Origin: Bacillota bacterium
GTDB taxonomy: Bacteria; Bacillota; Clostridia; Christensenellales; Aristaeellaceae
DNA length: 61,791 nucleotides
Direction of reading: 5' to 3'
Assembly (NCBI GenBank): GCA_023411375.1
Contig: JAEYOW010000045.1
Span: forward strand, 1-61,791
In this document: positions 35,208 through 43,805 of the stretch, one piece after another
Numbering within the stretch: the stretch's first letter is position 1
How the letters are laid out: the number at the start of each line of letters is the position of its first letter
The notes under the pieces: generated by a model
What the model saw: only the letters and a program-made list of their open reading frames with translations
What the model was told of the DNA's origin: nothing
Databases searched by the model: none
Translations under genes and position numbers: made by a program

Positions 35208-35987
35208 CTACCGGCCGACGTGCTTGCGCATATGGCTCAGCGCGTTTTTCTCCAGCCGGCTGACTTGCGCCTGAGAGATGCCGATCTCACCCGCGACCTC
35301 CATTTGCGTGCGGCCCTGAAAAAAGCGCAGTTTCAGGATGTGCTTCTCTCGGTCGTTGAGGCGGCTCATGGCTTCGTTGACGCCGATTTCGTCCAGCCAG
35401 GCGTTATCGGGACGCTTGTCGTCGGTTACCTGGTCCATGATGTACAGGGCGTCGCCGCCGTCGTTATAGACGGGCTCGAACAGGCTGACGGGGTCCTGGA
35501 TGGCCTCCAGCGCGAATACGACGTCCTCCCGGGGCAGGTGCAACTCCTCGGCCAGCTCGCTTACGTTTGGCTCCCGGCCCAGACGCTCCGCCAGCGCGTC
35601 GCGCGCCTTGAGCGCCTTATAAGCGATGTCGCGCAGGCTGCGGCTGACGCGGATGGCGTTGTTGTCCCGCAGGTAACGGCGGATTTCACCGATGATCATG
35701 GGCACGGCGTAGGTGGAAAAGCGTACGTTTTGGGTGACGTCGAAGTTGTCCAGCGCCTTGATCAGCCCAATGCAGCCCACCTGGAACAGGTCGTCCACAT
35801 TTTCCCCGCGGTTGCCGAAGCGCTGGATGACGCTCAGCACCAGCCTGAGGTTTCCACGTACAAATTCCTCGCGTGCGTTCAGGTCGCCGCCATGCACAAG
35901 GGGAAACAGCTCCCGCATGCGCTCGTTGCTGATGACAGGCAGCGTGGAAGTGTCCACACCACAGATTTCTACCTTGTTTATCGCCAT
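35208..35987 (-). CDS. sigG: RNA polymerase sporulation sigma factor SigG
   Basis: This 259-residue forespore sigma factor matches the SigG family almost end to end. The diagnostic N-terminus is INKVEICGVDTSTLPV; region 2 has DDLFQVGCIGLIKALDNFD and FSTYAVPMIIGEIRRYLRDNN; region 4 has QMEVAGEIGISQAQVSRLEKNAL. The ATG at 35987 follows GGAGGGGAGC. In many relatives it lies beside spoIIGA-sigE, but here it stands alone. It implies an endospore-forming lineage. Confidence 0.97.
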   Translation of the reverse strand: MAINKVEICGVDTSTLPVISNERMRELFPLVHGGDLNAREEFVRGNLRLVLSVIQRFGNRGENVDDLFQVGCIGLIKALDNFDVTQNVRFSTYAVPMIIGEIRRYLRDNNAIRVSRSLRDIAYKALKARDALAERLGREPNVSELAEELHLPREDVVFALEAIQDPVSLFEPVYNDGGDALYIMDQVTDDKRPDNAWLDEIGVNEAMSRLNDREKHILKLRFFQGRTQMEVAGEIGISQAQVSRLEKNALSHMRKHVGR

Positions 35988-36019
35988 TTTGCTCCCCTCC
36001 GCATATAGGCTTGTACATG

Positions 36020-36049
36020 GAGTATGGGCCTGTGGGAGGGTTTTTATGC
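36020..36049 (-). promoter_or_regulatory. Putative sigma-G/sigma-F promoter of sigG
   Basis: On the minus strand, GCATA (36049-36045) and CATACTC (36026-36020) are 18 bp apart. This fits the B. subtilis sigma-G pattern (GHATR, 18 bp, CATHHTA) except for the last base, and suggests autoregulation in the forespore. Confidence 0.55.
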
Positions 36050-36109
36050 TTGCTCGACCCTGGAAGACAAAGGTTTTGAAAAGCCGACAGAAAACAGGAA
36101 TTTTTGCCA

Positions 36110-36137
36110 TTGACGTCGAAGGTTACATGGATAAATC
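36110..36137 (+). promoter_or_regulatory. Possible promoter of the sirtuin gene
   Basis: TTGACG (36110-36115), a 16-bp spacer and TAAATC (36132-36137). A GTTACA (36122-36127) in the spacer and a TGTAAT (36155-36160) resemble the half-sites of the redox operon. Confidence 0.35.
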
Positions 36138-36177
36138 ACATTCCAGCGTGTGACTGTAATCTTGGGAGGCGGCCGGG

Positions 36178-36912
36178 ATGAAGCCGGATATCGAGCGGCT
36201 TGGTGAAAAGATACGCGGGGCCGAACGCGCCGTGTTTTTTGGCGGGGCGGGCGTAAGCACCGAAAGCGGCATACCGGATTTCCGCAGCGCGCATGGGCTG
36301 TATAGCGGCGCGCGTGGCGGGAGCTATGAGGAAATGCTGTCCTGGCGCTATTTTATCGGCCATCAGGATGAGTTCTGGGCGTTTTACAAAAGCGTGATGC
36401 TCTACCCGGAGGCGAGGCCGAACGCCGCGCATTACGCCCTCAGCCGAATGGAGGGGCAAGGCCGGTTGCGGGCTGTGCTTACGCAAAACATCGATGGGCT
36501 TCACCAGGCGGCGGGCAGCCGCAACGTACTGGAGCTGCATGGCACGGTGCACGGCAATTCCTGCCTGAAATGCGGCAAGCGCTATGATCTGGCCCATGTG
36601 CTTGAGCATGAGGGTACGCCGGGATGCCCGGCCTGCGGCGGCGTGCTCAGGCCGGATATCGTTATGTACGGCGAGCCGCTGGATCGGGCTGTGCTTGATG
36701 GAGCCATAAGCGAGGTGGCGGCGTGCGACCTGCTGATTGTGGGCGGCACGTCGCTTATGGTGCACCCGGCGGCGGGGCTGATCGGCTACCGCAAGCCCAG
36801 CGTTGATTTGGTGCTGATCAACAGGGAGGCTACCCCGTTTGACAGCCAGGCGCAGCTTGTGATCCGCGACAACATCGCGCGGGTGCTGGCTGAGGCTGTA
36901 CCGGAAGTATAA
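36178..36912 (+). CDS. NAD-dependent protein deacylase of the SIR2 family
   Basis: This 244-residue sirtuin shows the NAD-binding GAGVSTESGIPDFRS, TQNIDGLHQAAG with the following catalytic histidine in LELHGTVHG, four zinc cysteines in CLKCGKRY and CPACGG, and IVGGTSLMVHPAAGLI. It should remove acetyl or other acyl groups from protein lysines using NAD. GGGAGGCGGCCGGG lies before the ATG. The metallophosphoesterase gene follows 14 bp later, probably co-transcribed. Confidence 0.95.
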   Translation: MKPDIERLGEKIRGAERAVFFGGAGVSTESGIPDFRSAHGLYSGARGGSYEEMLSWRYFIGHQDEFWAFYKSVMLYPEARPNAAHYALSRMEGQGRLRAVLTQNIDGLHQAAGSRNVLELHGTVHGNSCLKCGKRYDLAHVLEHEGTPGCPACGGVLRPDIVMYGEPLDRAVLDGAISEVAACDLLIVGGTSLMVHPAAGLIGYRKPSVDLVLINREATPFDSQAQLVIRDNIARVLAEAVPEV

Positions 36913-36926
36913 AGGAGAGAGAGGGC

Positions 36927-37619
36927 ATGATTTACCTTACGGGCGACACCCATGGTATGCCCGCACGGCTTTCGCGAGAGAGCATGCCGTTTGCGGAGGG
37001 ATGGGGAAAGGGGGATACGCTGATTGTATGCGGGGATTTTGGGTATTTGATGAACGGCTCTACACGCGAGGAGCTTTTCCTGCGCGGGCTGAGCTTTCTT
37101 CCCTATACCATCTGCTTTCTGGATGGCAACCGTGAGAATTTTCGCATGCTGGAACAATTTCCCGCCACCCGCTGGCGTGGGGGCAGGGTGCACCGCCTGC
37201 GGCGCAATGTTATTCATTTGATGCGCGGCCAGGTGTATACGCTGGAGGGAAAAAAACTGTTTGTCATGGGCGGCGGTTACAGCGTGGACCGCTACCGCCG
37301 CCATGAAAACGTGGACTGGTGGCCCTGCGAAATGCCCGGCGAGGCCGAATACGAGACGGCGCGCATGAATTTGGTGGCCAACGGTATGAAGGTGGACTAT
37401 ATCCTGAGCCACGCAGCGCCCACAAGCGTCATGAAGGGGATTTGCCAGCTCAGCGCAGAGGAGCGGGAGCTGAACGATTTTTTGGACTGGGTAAAGGCGA
37501 AGGTGGAATATAAGCGCTGGTATTTTGGACATCTGCATCTGGACGCGGCGCTTGGCGAGCAGATGTATGCGATGTTTACATCCGTCAGGGAGCTTACTTC
37601 GGGCGCTTTGGTCTGGTAG
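36927..37619 (+). CDS. Calcineurin-like metallophosphoesterase
   Basis: This 230-residue enzyme has a complete two-metal site: GDTHG, CGDFGYL, DGNRENF, a central HxNV-like stretch, ILSHAAP and FGHLHLD. The natural substrate (phosphoprotein, nucleotide or other phosphoester) cannot be deduced. It has no signal peptide, so it is cytoplasmic. AAAGGAGAGAGAGGG precedes the ATG. The gene is followed by a large hairpin. Confidence 0.9.
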   Translation: MIYLTGDTHGMPARLSRESMPFAEGWGKGDTLIVCGDFGYLMNGSTREELFLRGLSFLPYTICFLDGNRENFRMLEQFPATRWRGGRVHRLRRNVIHLMRGQVYTLEGKKLFVMGGGYSVDRYRRHENVDWWPCEMPGEAEYETARMNLVANGMKVDYILSHAAPTSVMKGICQLSAEERELNDFLDWVKAKVEYKRWYFGHLHLDAALGEQMYAMFTSVRELTSGALVW

Positions 37620-37668
37620 CGCCTCGTTTCCATAGAAAACATAAAATTTGGATTTTTGTTCAACCAAA

Positions 37669-37717
37669 ACGGCTCCTTTCGCGTCTAAAGGGTATAGAAA
37701 GACACGAAAGGGGCCGT
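37669..37717. terminator. Long stem-loop between convergent genes
   Basis: An 18-bp stem (37669-37686 with 37700-37717) has one mismatch, one possible G-U pair and a 13-base loop. On the minus strand it is followed by TTTTGG. It probably ends the glycosyltransferase operon and possibly the sirtuin-phosphoesterase unit. The rest of 37620-37868 shows no convincing gene. Confidence 0.65.
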
Positions 37718-37868
37718 ATGTATGATGGTAAAAACACAACAGGTCAAGAGCAGGCGCACGGGGCAGCGGCACCGGTGGTGCATCCGCTGGAACGTATGGC
37801 AGTATATGAAGCAGGGCGTGCCGCTTCGCATGCCGAGAGGCTGAGCAAGCCGGAAGGGAAGCGGCGGC

Positions 37869-39032
37869 TCAGGCGCGGGCAAGCTTGCCATAGAGGCTCA
37901 GCCAGCTGCCGCGAACCGCGTCCCACGAGTACAGCCTTGGAAACAGCGCGCGCTGCGCTTCGGATAATCCGCTGATTTCGCTGTTGAAGGCGCGGATAAT
38001 CAGGGCGGGCAGCTCGCTGAATTCGTTGAATTCGGGCAGCGTGATGCCCATATCGTCAAGCTGGGGATAACCGAGCCAGGCCGCCTTGAGGACGCACGCG
38101 CCCGCATAGAGATACTCCTGCATGCTGGCGGAAAACGCGTCGGTTTTGATGGCGAGGATGAATACGTCCGCGGCAAGGCGCAGGAGCGCGCTTTCAGTCG
38201 CATCCATAAAGCGGGTGAATACGACGGTCTGGCAGGGCAGCCTGCCGGCGCATTCGCGCACGCGCCGCACATAGTCGGGATCGTTTTCCCCGTAGGTCTG
38301 CTGAAGCACAAGCGTAACGCGGCGAAGGAGCTCTCCGGGCATGGACTGCATGGCTTCCAGCACGGGAAGCTGCTGCTGCGCCGAGGAGGCGTTATAACCG
38401 ACGCAGACGACGAAGCGCCCGGGATCGATGCCAAAATGCGTTTTGCAATCGCCTTTCGTATGAGTCCGGCGAACGCGGTCGATATCTCCATAACCCATCT
38501 GGCCAAAATAGAGCACGGTGGTTTTTTTCGCGACCGCGTCGCCGTACGCGCGGCGGATAAGCTCGCGGCTTAATTCGCTGTGTACGCTGATAGCGTCGCA
38601 ACGATCCAGATACGGCTTCATTTTGGCGAGAGCCCGCTCGTCCGCGCGAAGCAGGTCGCTGCCCCAGAAGCTGCACGCCCATGTGGCGCCGAAGCTCCGT
38701 GCCAGCCGTCCGCCCAGGGCAAGGTCGCGCTGGGAAAGGTAGTGGTTATGCACGATATCAAACGGGCCGAGGCGTTTAAGGTCGCGCGAGTTGAATGCGA
38801 TCCGTACCCACATGCGCAGCCGTGGAATGTATCGTATTACGGGCAGCGCGTGCGCATCGCGGTAGACATGAACGCCTTTTTCCGCGTAAAAGGCGTCGTA
38901 ACGGTGGCCGTTGCCCCAGATGGGGAACAGCACCACCTCGTATCCCTCCGGAAGCAGCAGGTATTCAAGATTTCGCTGCGTCCAGAAGCTGTCCGCGTCC
39001 GCAAGCATCAGGACGCGCTTTTTTTTGTTCAT
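37869..39032 (-). CDS. Glycosyltransferase (GT-B, family 4-like)
   Basis: This 387-residue cytoplasmic glycosyltransferase has N-terminal Rossmann half features (RVLMLADADSFWTQRNLEYLLLPEGYEVVLF, FDIVHNHYLSQ). The C-terminal half contains FVVCVGYNASSAQQQLPVLEAM and the nucleotide-sugar region DVFILAIKTDAFSASMQEYLYAGACVL. These match GT-B folds such as family 4, although the E-x7-E signature is degenerate. The ATG at 39032 follows GAGGAAGGG. It is the last gene of a five-gene minus-strand operon, after the flippase (56-bp gap), and probably builds a surface glycan. Confidence 0.82.
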   Translation of the reverse strand: MNKKKRVLMLADADSFWTQRNLEYLLLPEGYEVVLFPIWGNGHRYDAFYAEKGVHVYRDAHALPVIRYIPRLRMWVRIAFNSRDLKRLGPFDIVHNHYLSQRDLALGGRLARSFGATWACSFWGSDLLRADERALAKMKPYLDRCDAISVHSELSRELIRRAYGDAVAKKTTVLYFGQMGYGDIDRVRRTHTKGDCKTHFGIDPGRFVVCVGYNASSAQQQLPVLEAMQSMPGELLRRVTLVLQQTYGENDPDYVRRVRECAGRLPCQTVVFTRFMDATESALLRLAADVFILAIKTDAFSASMQEYLYAGACVLKAAWLGYPQLDDMGITLPEFNEFSELPALIIRAFNSEISGLSEAQRALFPRLYSWDAVRGSWLSLYGKLARA

Positions 39033-39088
39033 ACGTTCTTTCCCTTCCTCTCCTGCCCGCGAACGGAAATGGGTGCGCCGGGTCGGTT

Positions 39089-40549
39089 TTACGTTCTGGG
39101 CGGATTGCCCGCACGGCGGCGGAGCAGGCCGGAAAGCACCTGCCGGGCGGTGGTCCACAGAGTGGCGATCTCCCGGCGGTACAGCGCGCAGGCGAGCGCC
39201 AGCACGCACGTCAGCAGCAGGTATTTGGCAAGCCCGTCAAGCAGCAGGTTGCCCACGGAGGCCGCGAGCATCAGGCCGATGGTATAGGCGAGATAGCGGT
39301 AGCTTTCGATGGCCTTGTAATAGCGCTCGCCGACCAGCGTGCGCAACAGAAGCGTCAAAATGGCGGAGAGCGCGGAAGCCAGCGCCGCGCCGCTCATACC
39401 CATCGGGGGAATGAGCGCATAACAAAGCCCGATGTTGACCACTACGGAAAATAGGAAGATCAGCGTGGACCAGTGGGTTTTTTTGGAGATGGTGATGCCC
39501 ATGCCTGTGGTTTCACCCAGGCAGTAGCAAATGGGAGAAAGGAAGAGGAAGGGGAAGAAAACGACGGAGCTGCGGTAATCCTTCCCAAGCAGCAAAAACA
39601 CGGGCGACTGAAGCAGCGTGATCAGAAGGCCGAAAAAGGTGAGCAGGCAGGCCATCAGGCGGTGTACGGTGTAAAAGCGGGCGCGCTCGTCCGTCTGGTA
39701 GTTTTCATACACGTAAGGCGCCCAGTAGGCGTTAAAACCCGTCTGGATGATATTGATGGTGGAGGCAAGGCCAAGCGCGCTGGAATAGATGCCCGTCGCG
39801 CTGAAACCCAGCAGCTGCTTAAGCACAACGGGGGTGATGGAGGAGTTGAACCACGCCAGGATGGAGATGGGCAGCAGGGGCAGGGCAAACTTGGAGAGCT
39901 CCCGCGCCGCGGGCCTGTCCATTTGTGAAACAAAGCGGGCGTCGAAGCGGTTACGCTGAATCAGAACAAACGCGAGGGTGAAAACGCCCATCAGCGCGGT
40001 CAGGCACAAAAGGGCGGCCTTGCCGGTCGCGCCGCCAAAGCCCACGGCCAGATAGGCGATTTTTGTGATGAATACCTGTAAAACGCCTTGAATGGTATAA
40101 AGCTTCGCGTTTTGCTCCATGCGGTAGCAAAGCGAGAGAAAGCGGAAAACAACCAGGCAAAAGCTGTACAGGCAAAGGCACAGAAAAACGGAAAAATCCG
40201 CCACGCCCACCACCTCGGCGCTGAGAGCGCGCCAGCAAACAAGCAGGAGAAGCGAGGACAGCACGCTGAACAAAAGCGGAACGGCAGTGCAAAAGGTGAA
40301 AAGCGCTTTGCGGGTGCACCGTCCGGGAGGCTCGCGAAAAAATCGCACAAACGCCTGATCCAGCCCCAGGTAGCACACGGAACTGATCAGGGCGGCATAG
40401 GTGCCGAACATATTGACCTTGCCCAGCTCCTCAGGCACAAAAAGCCGCGTAGCGATGGGCGAGGCAATGAAGCTGATGACAAAGGAAATCCATGTCATCA
40501 TGGAAAAACCGACCATGTTTTTCAAAAACTTCTTTTTGGATTGTTCCAT
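39089..40549 (-). CDS. Wzx-like polysaccharide flippase
   Basis: This 486-residue integral membrane protein has about 12-14 helices and belongs to the MATE-like oligosaccharide flippase superfamily. It opens with a basic stretch then FLKNMVGFSMMTWISFVISFIASPIATRLFVPEELGKVN, the usual polysaccharide-exporter start. It would flip lipid-linked oligosaccharide across the membrane. It lies 30 bp after the histidine kinase gene and before the glycosyltransferase, which supports a glycan-export role. Confidence 0.9.
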   Translation of the reverse strand: MEQSKKKFLKNMVGFSMMTWISFVISFIASPIATRLFVPEELGKVNMFGTYAALISSVCYLGLDQAFVRFFREPPGRCTRKALFTFCTAVPLLFSVLSSLLLLVCWRALSAEVVGVADFSVFLCLCLYSFCLVVFRFLSLCYRMEQNAKLYTIQGVLQVFITKIAYLAVGFGGATGKAALLCLTALMGVFTLAFVLIQRNRFDARFVSQMDRPAARELSKFALPLLPISILAWFNSSITPVVLKQLLGFSATGIYSSALGLASTINIIQTGFNAYWAPYVYENYQTDERARFYTVHRLMACLLTFFGLLITLLQSPVFLLLGKDYRSSVVFFPFLFLSPICYCLGETTGMGITISKKTHWSTLIFLFSVVVNIGLCYALIPPMGMSGAALASALSAILTLLLRTLVGERYYKAIESYRYLAYTIGLMLAASVGNLLLDGLAKYLLLTCVLALACALYRREIATLWTTARQVLSGLLRRRAGNPPRT

Positions 40550-40579
40550 CGGCTGTGCGGGCGAGCCCGCGCTCCCTTC

Positions 40580-41476
40580 TTAGGTGGTTTGCGGCGACTT
40601 GGCGCCCTCCGCGCTCCCCTTGGGCACTGTTACGGTAAACGCGGTTTCCTGCTCGCCGGTGGCAAGGAAAATCGTGCCCCCGTATTCCGCGAGGGTTTGG
40701 CGCACGATGGATAAGCCCATTCCCCGGCCCTCGCCCTTGGTGGATACGCCCGCCTCAAAAATGGTTTCCTCCATATCGGGGGGGACGGGCTTGCCGTTGT
40801 TGCGGACGGTCAGGACGTAGCCGCGCAAATCCTCCGTGGCGGTCAGCTCAATCTGCGGGTCCCCGGCGGTCAGTACGGCGTCCATGGCGTTATCCAGCAG
40901 GTTGCCAATGATACAGCAAAGCTCCCAGGAGGGGATGGGCATGTTTTCCAGCGTGCTTCGGATATCCATTAAAAACGTGACGCCGCGCTCCTCGCAAGCG
41001 GCGCTTTTCACCTGCAGGAGAGCGTTGAACGCCGTCATGCGCGTGCGCATCACCTTGGAAACGGAGCGAAGCTGGTCGTACACGCGCTCCAGGTAGCCCG
41101 TCGCCTCGGCGTACTCCTGCATTTCAAGCAGACTGTAAACCACCTGAACGTGGTTGAGAAAATCATGCCGCTGCGCGCGCAGCTTCAGGTTGAGCGTGTC
41201 CATCTGCTCGTTGGTGGTTTGCAACTCGTTGATGGTGCGCTCGCGCCGGCGTGTACGGAGCGCGTCCTGTATATCGATCATCGCGCCCCAGCCCGCCATC
41301 ACCGCGCCCACCACAGCGATCAGCTGCAGGGAAAAACGGCTGTTTGAACCCAGATCCGTCAGTGTGACAAGAAGCACAAAAGCGGCCAGCGCTACGATCT
41401 GGATGGCGTTAACGATAATGGCGTACAGCGTTGTTTTGTTCACATCCGGGTTCAGGCGAGGCTTATTGGGGGTCAT
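40580..41476 (-). CDS. Sensor histidine kinase with Spo0B-like dimerisation domain
   Basis: This 298-residue kinase has two N-terminal membrane helices (about residues 17-40 and 48-69), a coiled coil (70-100), and a Spo0B-type helical domain with phosphoacceptor H104 in RAQRHDFLNHVQVVYSLLEMQ. The HATPase domain follows, with N box LLDNAMDAV and G box GRGMGLSIVRQ. There is almost no outer sensor domain. The ATG at 41476 overlaps the rarA end by 14 bases; the longer open frame is antisense-like. No response-regulator gene is adjacent, so its partner is elsewhere. Confidence 0.88.
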   Translation of the reverse strand: MTPNKPRLNPDVNKTTLYAIIVNAIQIVALAAFVLLVTLTDLGSNSRFSLQLIAVVGAVMAGWGAMIDIQDALRTRRRERTINELQTTNEQMDTLNLKLRAQRHDFLNHVQVVYSLLEMQEYAEATGYLERVYDQLRSVSKVMRTRMTAFNALLQVKSAACEERGVTFLMDIRSTLENMPIPSWELCCIIGNLLDNAMDAVLTAGDPQIELTATEDLRGYVLTVRNNGKPVPPDMEETIFEAGVSTKGEGRGMGLSIVRQTLAEYGGTIFLATGEQETAFTVTVPKGSAEGAKSPQTT

Positions 41477-42812
41477 GGCTGGCTCCAAATCTGCGCTCGT
41501 GGCGCTGCTTGAGCTTGGCTTCGTGGCCCTGCTCGGTCGGGCGGTAGTAAACGGCGTTCTCATAGCCTTTGGGCAGGTAGGCCTGGCGTACGAAATGCCC
41601 CGGATAATTATGCGGATAAAGATAATCCGGGCTATCCAGGTGCGGCGTTTCATAGCTGTGATCCCGCAGGTAAACGGGAACGGCGCTAAAATCGCCCTTT
41701 TTGGCGTCCTCCATCGCGGCGTCGATGGCCGCGATCACGCTGTTGCTCTTTTCTGCCAGGCAGATGGCGATAATCGCCTGCGCGATGGGAATGCGCGCCT
41801 CCGGCATGCCGACGAACTCCAGCGCCGTCACGGCGGCCTGTGCCTGAAGCATGGCCAGCGGATCGGCCAGCCCCACATCCTCGCTGGCATGCACCACCAT
41901 GCGCCTCACGATCAGCTTGGGATCTACTCCGGCGTACAGCATGCGGCTGAACCAGAGCAGGGCGGCGTTGGGGTCGCTGCCGCGCATGCTCTTGATAAAG
42001 GCGGAGAGCATGTCGTAGTAAAGATCCTCATCCAGCTTGAGCATGGGCTTTTGCACGCTCTCCTGCGCCGTTTCCAGCGTAATGAGGCGAAAGGGGACGC
42101 CTGTTTTTGCGTCGGGCTGTTCGGCGGTGGTCAGGTAGGCAAGCTCCAGCGCGCCCAGCGCCGTGCGAACATCGCCGCCGGCAACCCGGGCCATATAGCG
42201 CAGCGCGCCGTCTTCACACCGCACATCACTGTTGCCATAGCCGCGCTCCTTGTCGGCAAGGGCGTTTTCCAAAGCGCGTACCACATCGTCCACGGTAAGC
42301 GGCTCAAATTGAAACACGCGGCACCGGCTGACGATGGCGGGCGTCATGCTTGCCATTGGGTTCTCGGTTGTGGAACCGATGAAGCGGATGAGCCCGCTCT
42401 CGATGGCGGGGAGGATGCTGTCGCTTTGCGCCTTGGACCACCGGTGGCACTCGTCCAGGAGCAGGTAGGTTGCGCGTCCATAGCGCAGCCGGCGGTCCTC
42501 GGCGTCCTTTAAAACCTTGCGCACATCCGCGACGCCGCTGGTGACGGCGTTGAGCTTTTCAAACGCGCTGTTGGTCATGCCTGCGATTATGGAGGCAAGC
42601 GTGGTCTTGCCGCAGCCGGGAGGGCCCCAGAAGATACTGCTTTGCAGCCGGTCGGCCTGAATGGCGCGCCGCAGAAGGCGGCCTTCGGCCAGAAGGTGGC
42701 TCTGGCCCAGAAACTCATCCAGCGCACGCGGCCGCATGCGTTCGGCTAGCGGGGGCAGGGTCGCGTGATCCTGAACCCCGCTCCAAAGGGTTTGTTGTTG
42801 AAAATCATTCAT
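41463..42812 (-). CDS. rarA: Replication-associated recombination protein A (AAA+ ATPase)
   Basis: This 449-residue AAA+ protein of the RarA/MgsA/WRNIP1 family acts at stalled replication forks. N-terminal RPRALDEFLGQSHLL, Walker A GPPGCGKTT, Walker B LLLDECHRW, the sensor region FIGSTTENP and the C-terminal tetramerisation domain (RMLYAGVDPKLIVRRMVVHASEDVGLADP) are all visible. The start overlaps the nitroreductase stop by 4 bases. Co-transcription with envelope genes downstream is unusual. Confidence 0.96.
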   Translation of the reverse strand: MNDFQQQTLWSGVQDHATLPPLAERMRPRALDEFLGQSHLLAEGRLLRRAIQADRLQSSIFWGPPGCGKTTLASIIAGMTNSAFEKLNAVTSGVADVRKVLKDAEDRRLRYGRATYLLLDECHRWSKAQSDSILPAIESGLIRFIGSTTENPMASMTPAIVSRCRVFQFEPLTVDDVVRALENALADKERGYGNSDVRCEDGALRYMARVAGGDVRTALGALELAYLTTAEQPDAKTGVPFRLITLETAQESVQKPMLKLDEDLYYDMLSAFIKSMRGSDPNAALLWFSRMLYAGVDPKLIVRRMVVHASEDVGLADPLAMLQAQAAVTALEFVGMPEARIPIAQAIIAICLAEKSNSVIAAIDAAMEDAKKGDFSAVPVYLRDHSYETPHLDSPDYLYPHNYPGHFVRQAYLPKGYENAVYYRPTEQGHEAKLKQRHERRFGASHDPQ

Positions 42813-43579
42813 GGCTTCAGTTCAATGCGGACGGTCGTGCCGTCCTCGGAAAGCGAGAAGGAAGCGGCGGTGTTGCCAAGCGCGAGCACGGCGTGCGCCG
42901 CCGCGATGCCAAGGTCCAGGGAGGGGGCGGGCGTGCGCAGATAGAGCGTGCCCTCCGGCTCGTAGCGCATGCGCCATGGCTGGCGGTTGAGCGCGCTGGG
43001 CGCCGCCCATACGGACTGCGCAATTTCACGCAAAGCGATGGGGGCGGGGGAAAAATCGTTCTCCATCAACTCTTTCAAAGGCTTGCGCTTGCGGCGGAAC
43101 GAATTTGCGGGCGGCTCGGCGGGCACGCCCAGCGCGATTAGCGCGGCGATTTTTTCGCCCGGTTCAAGCGTAAGCCCAACGCCGTTCTTTTTATAGGTGC
43201 CGGCTACCCAAACGCCCGCAAGGCCCATGCGCACGGCGTCCAGCAGCAGCATTTCACCGCTGACGCCCGCGCTTACAAGGCTTTGGGCGCTATCGTCCGC
43301 CGTGATGACGGCTGCGTAGCGCTGCACATTTTCAAATTTCATCAGGATACCGAAAAATGGCTGAAACAGCGAAGTATCGCACAGGCCAAGCGCAATGCGC
43401 GCGCCCGGAAGAGTCAGGCTTTTCGCGGCCGCGGCCAGATCGTTCCACTGGGCGGTGGAGGGAGCGGAATGGAAGCGGCGGCAGCTTTGCCGACAGGAGA
43501 TGGCTTCGAAGAGCGCTGTGGTTTCCCCGGGGGCATAAAAGTTATTCAGCGGCCAGGTGGCGGCGGGGTACGTCATCAT
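42809..43579 (-). CDS. Nitroreductase family protein
   Basis: This protein of about 256 residues belongs to the FMN-dependent nitroreductase fold. N-terminal FEAISCRQSCRRFHSAP is the usual flavin-binding arginine region; LLLDAVRMGLAGVWVAGTYKK and APSALNRQPWRMRYE are further family elements. Its substrate is unknown. Consecutive GTG and ATG codons at 43582, 43579 and 43576 follow AAAGGAGG; 43579 gives a 5-base spacing and 43576 an 8-base spacing. It is the first gene of the rarA operon. Confidence 0.85.
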   Translation of the reverse strand: MMTYPAATWPLNNFYAPGETTALFEAISCRQSCRRFHSAPSTAQWNDLAAAAKSLTLPGARIALGLCDTSLFQPFFGILMKFENVQRYAAVITADDSAQSLVSAGVSGEMLLLDAVRMGLAGVWVAGTYKKNGVGLTLEPGEKIAALIALGVPAEPPANSFRRKRKPLKELMENDFSPAPIALREIAQSVWAAPSALNRQPWRMRYEPEGTLYLRTPAPSLDLGIAAAHAVLALGNTAASFSLSEDGTTVRIELKP

Positions 43580-43621
43580 CACGGCCTCCTTTCAGTCAAC
43601 GGAAAAAAGGAACCGACTCAC

Positions 43622-43650
43622 ACTATACACTTTTTCGGGAAAAAATTCAA
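43622..43650 (-). promoter_or_regulatory. Sigma-A promoter of the nitroreductase-rarA operon
   Basis: On the minus strand, TTGAAT (43650-43645), a 17-bp spacer and TATAGT (43627-43622). Confidence 0.7.
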
Positions 43651-43734
43651 CGGTTCGTCCAAGCGCCGGACATATTCGGTGCGCATTAGCAAAGGTGAGC
43701 ATATGTTAGATTTTTAACGATTACGAAAAAACGC

Positions 43735-43788
43735 TTGACAGACGGAAAAAGGGATGGTATTATAATCGTAGTTACTCGATTAACCGAG
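43735..43788 (+). promoter_or_regulatory. Promoter and LacI-type operator of the ribose regulator gene
   Basis: TTGACA (43735-43740), a 17-bp spacer and TATTAT (43758-43763) with an extended TGG. The near-palindrome CTCGATTAACCGAG (43775-43788) lies over and just after the expected transcription start, the usual place for an autoregulatory LacI-family operator. Confidence 0.7.
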
Positions 43789-43805
43789 CAAAGTGAGAGG
43801 TTACT

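Noticed and set aside
37722..37844. 40-codon ORF with GAAAGGGG eight bases before its ATG, coding a basic peptide
   Set aside because: Its Shine-Dalgarno lies inside the arm of the 18-bp stem-loop at 37669-37717, and the peptide is unlike any I know. It is more likely a by-product of the terminator sequence.
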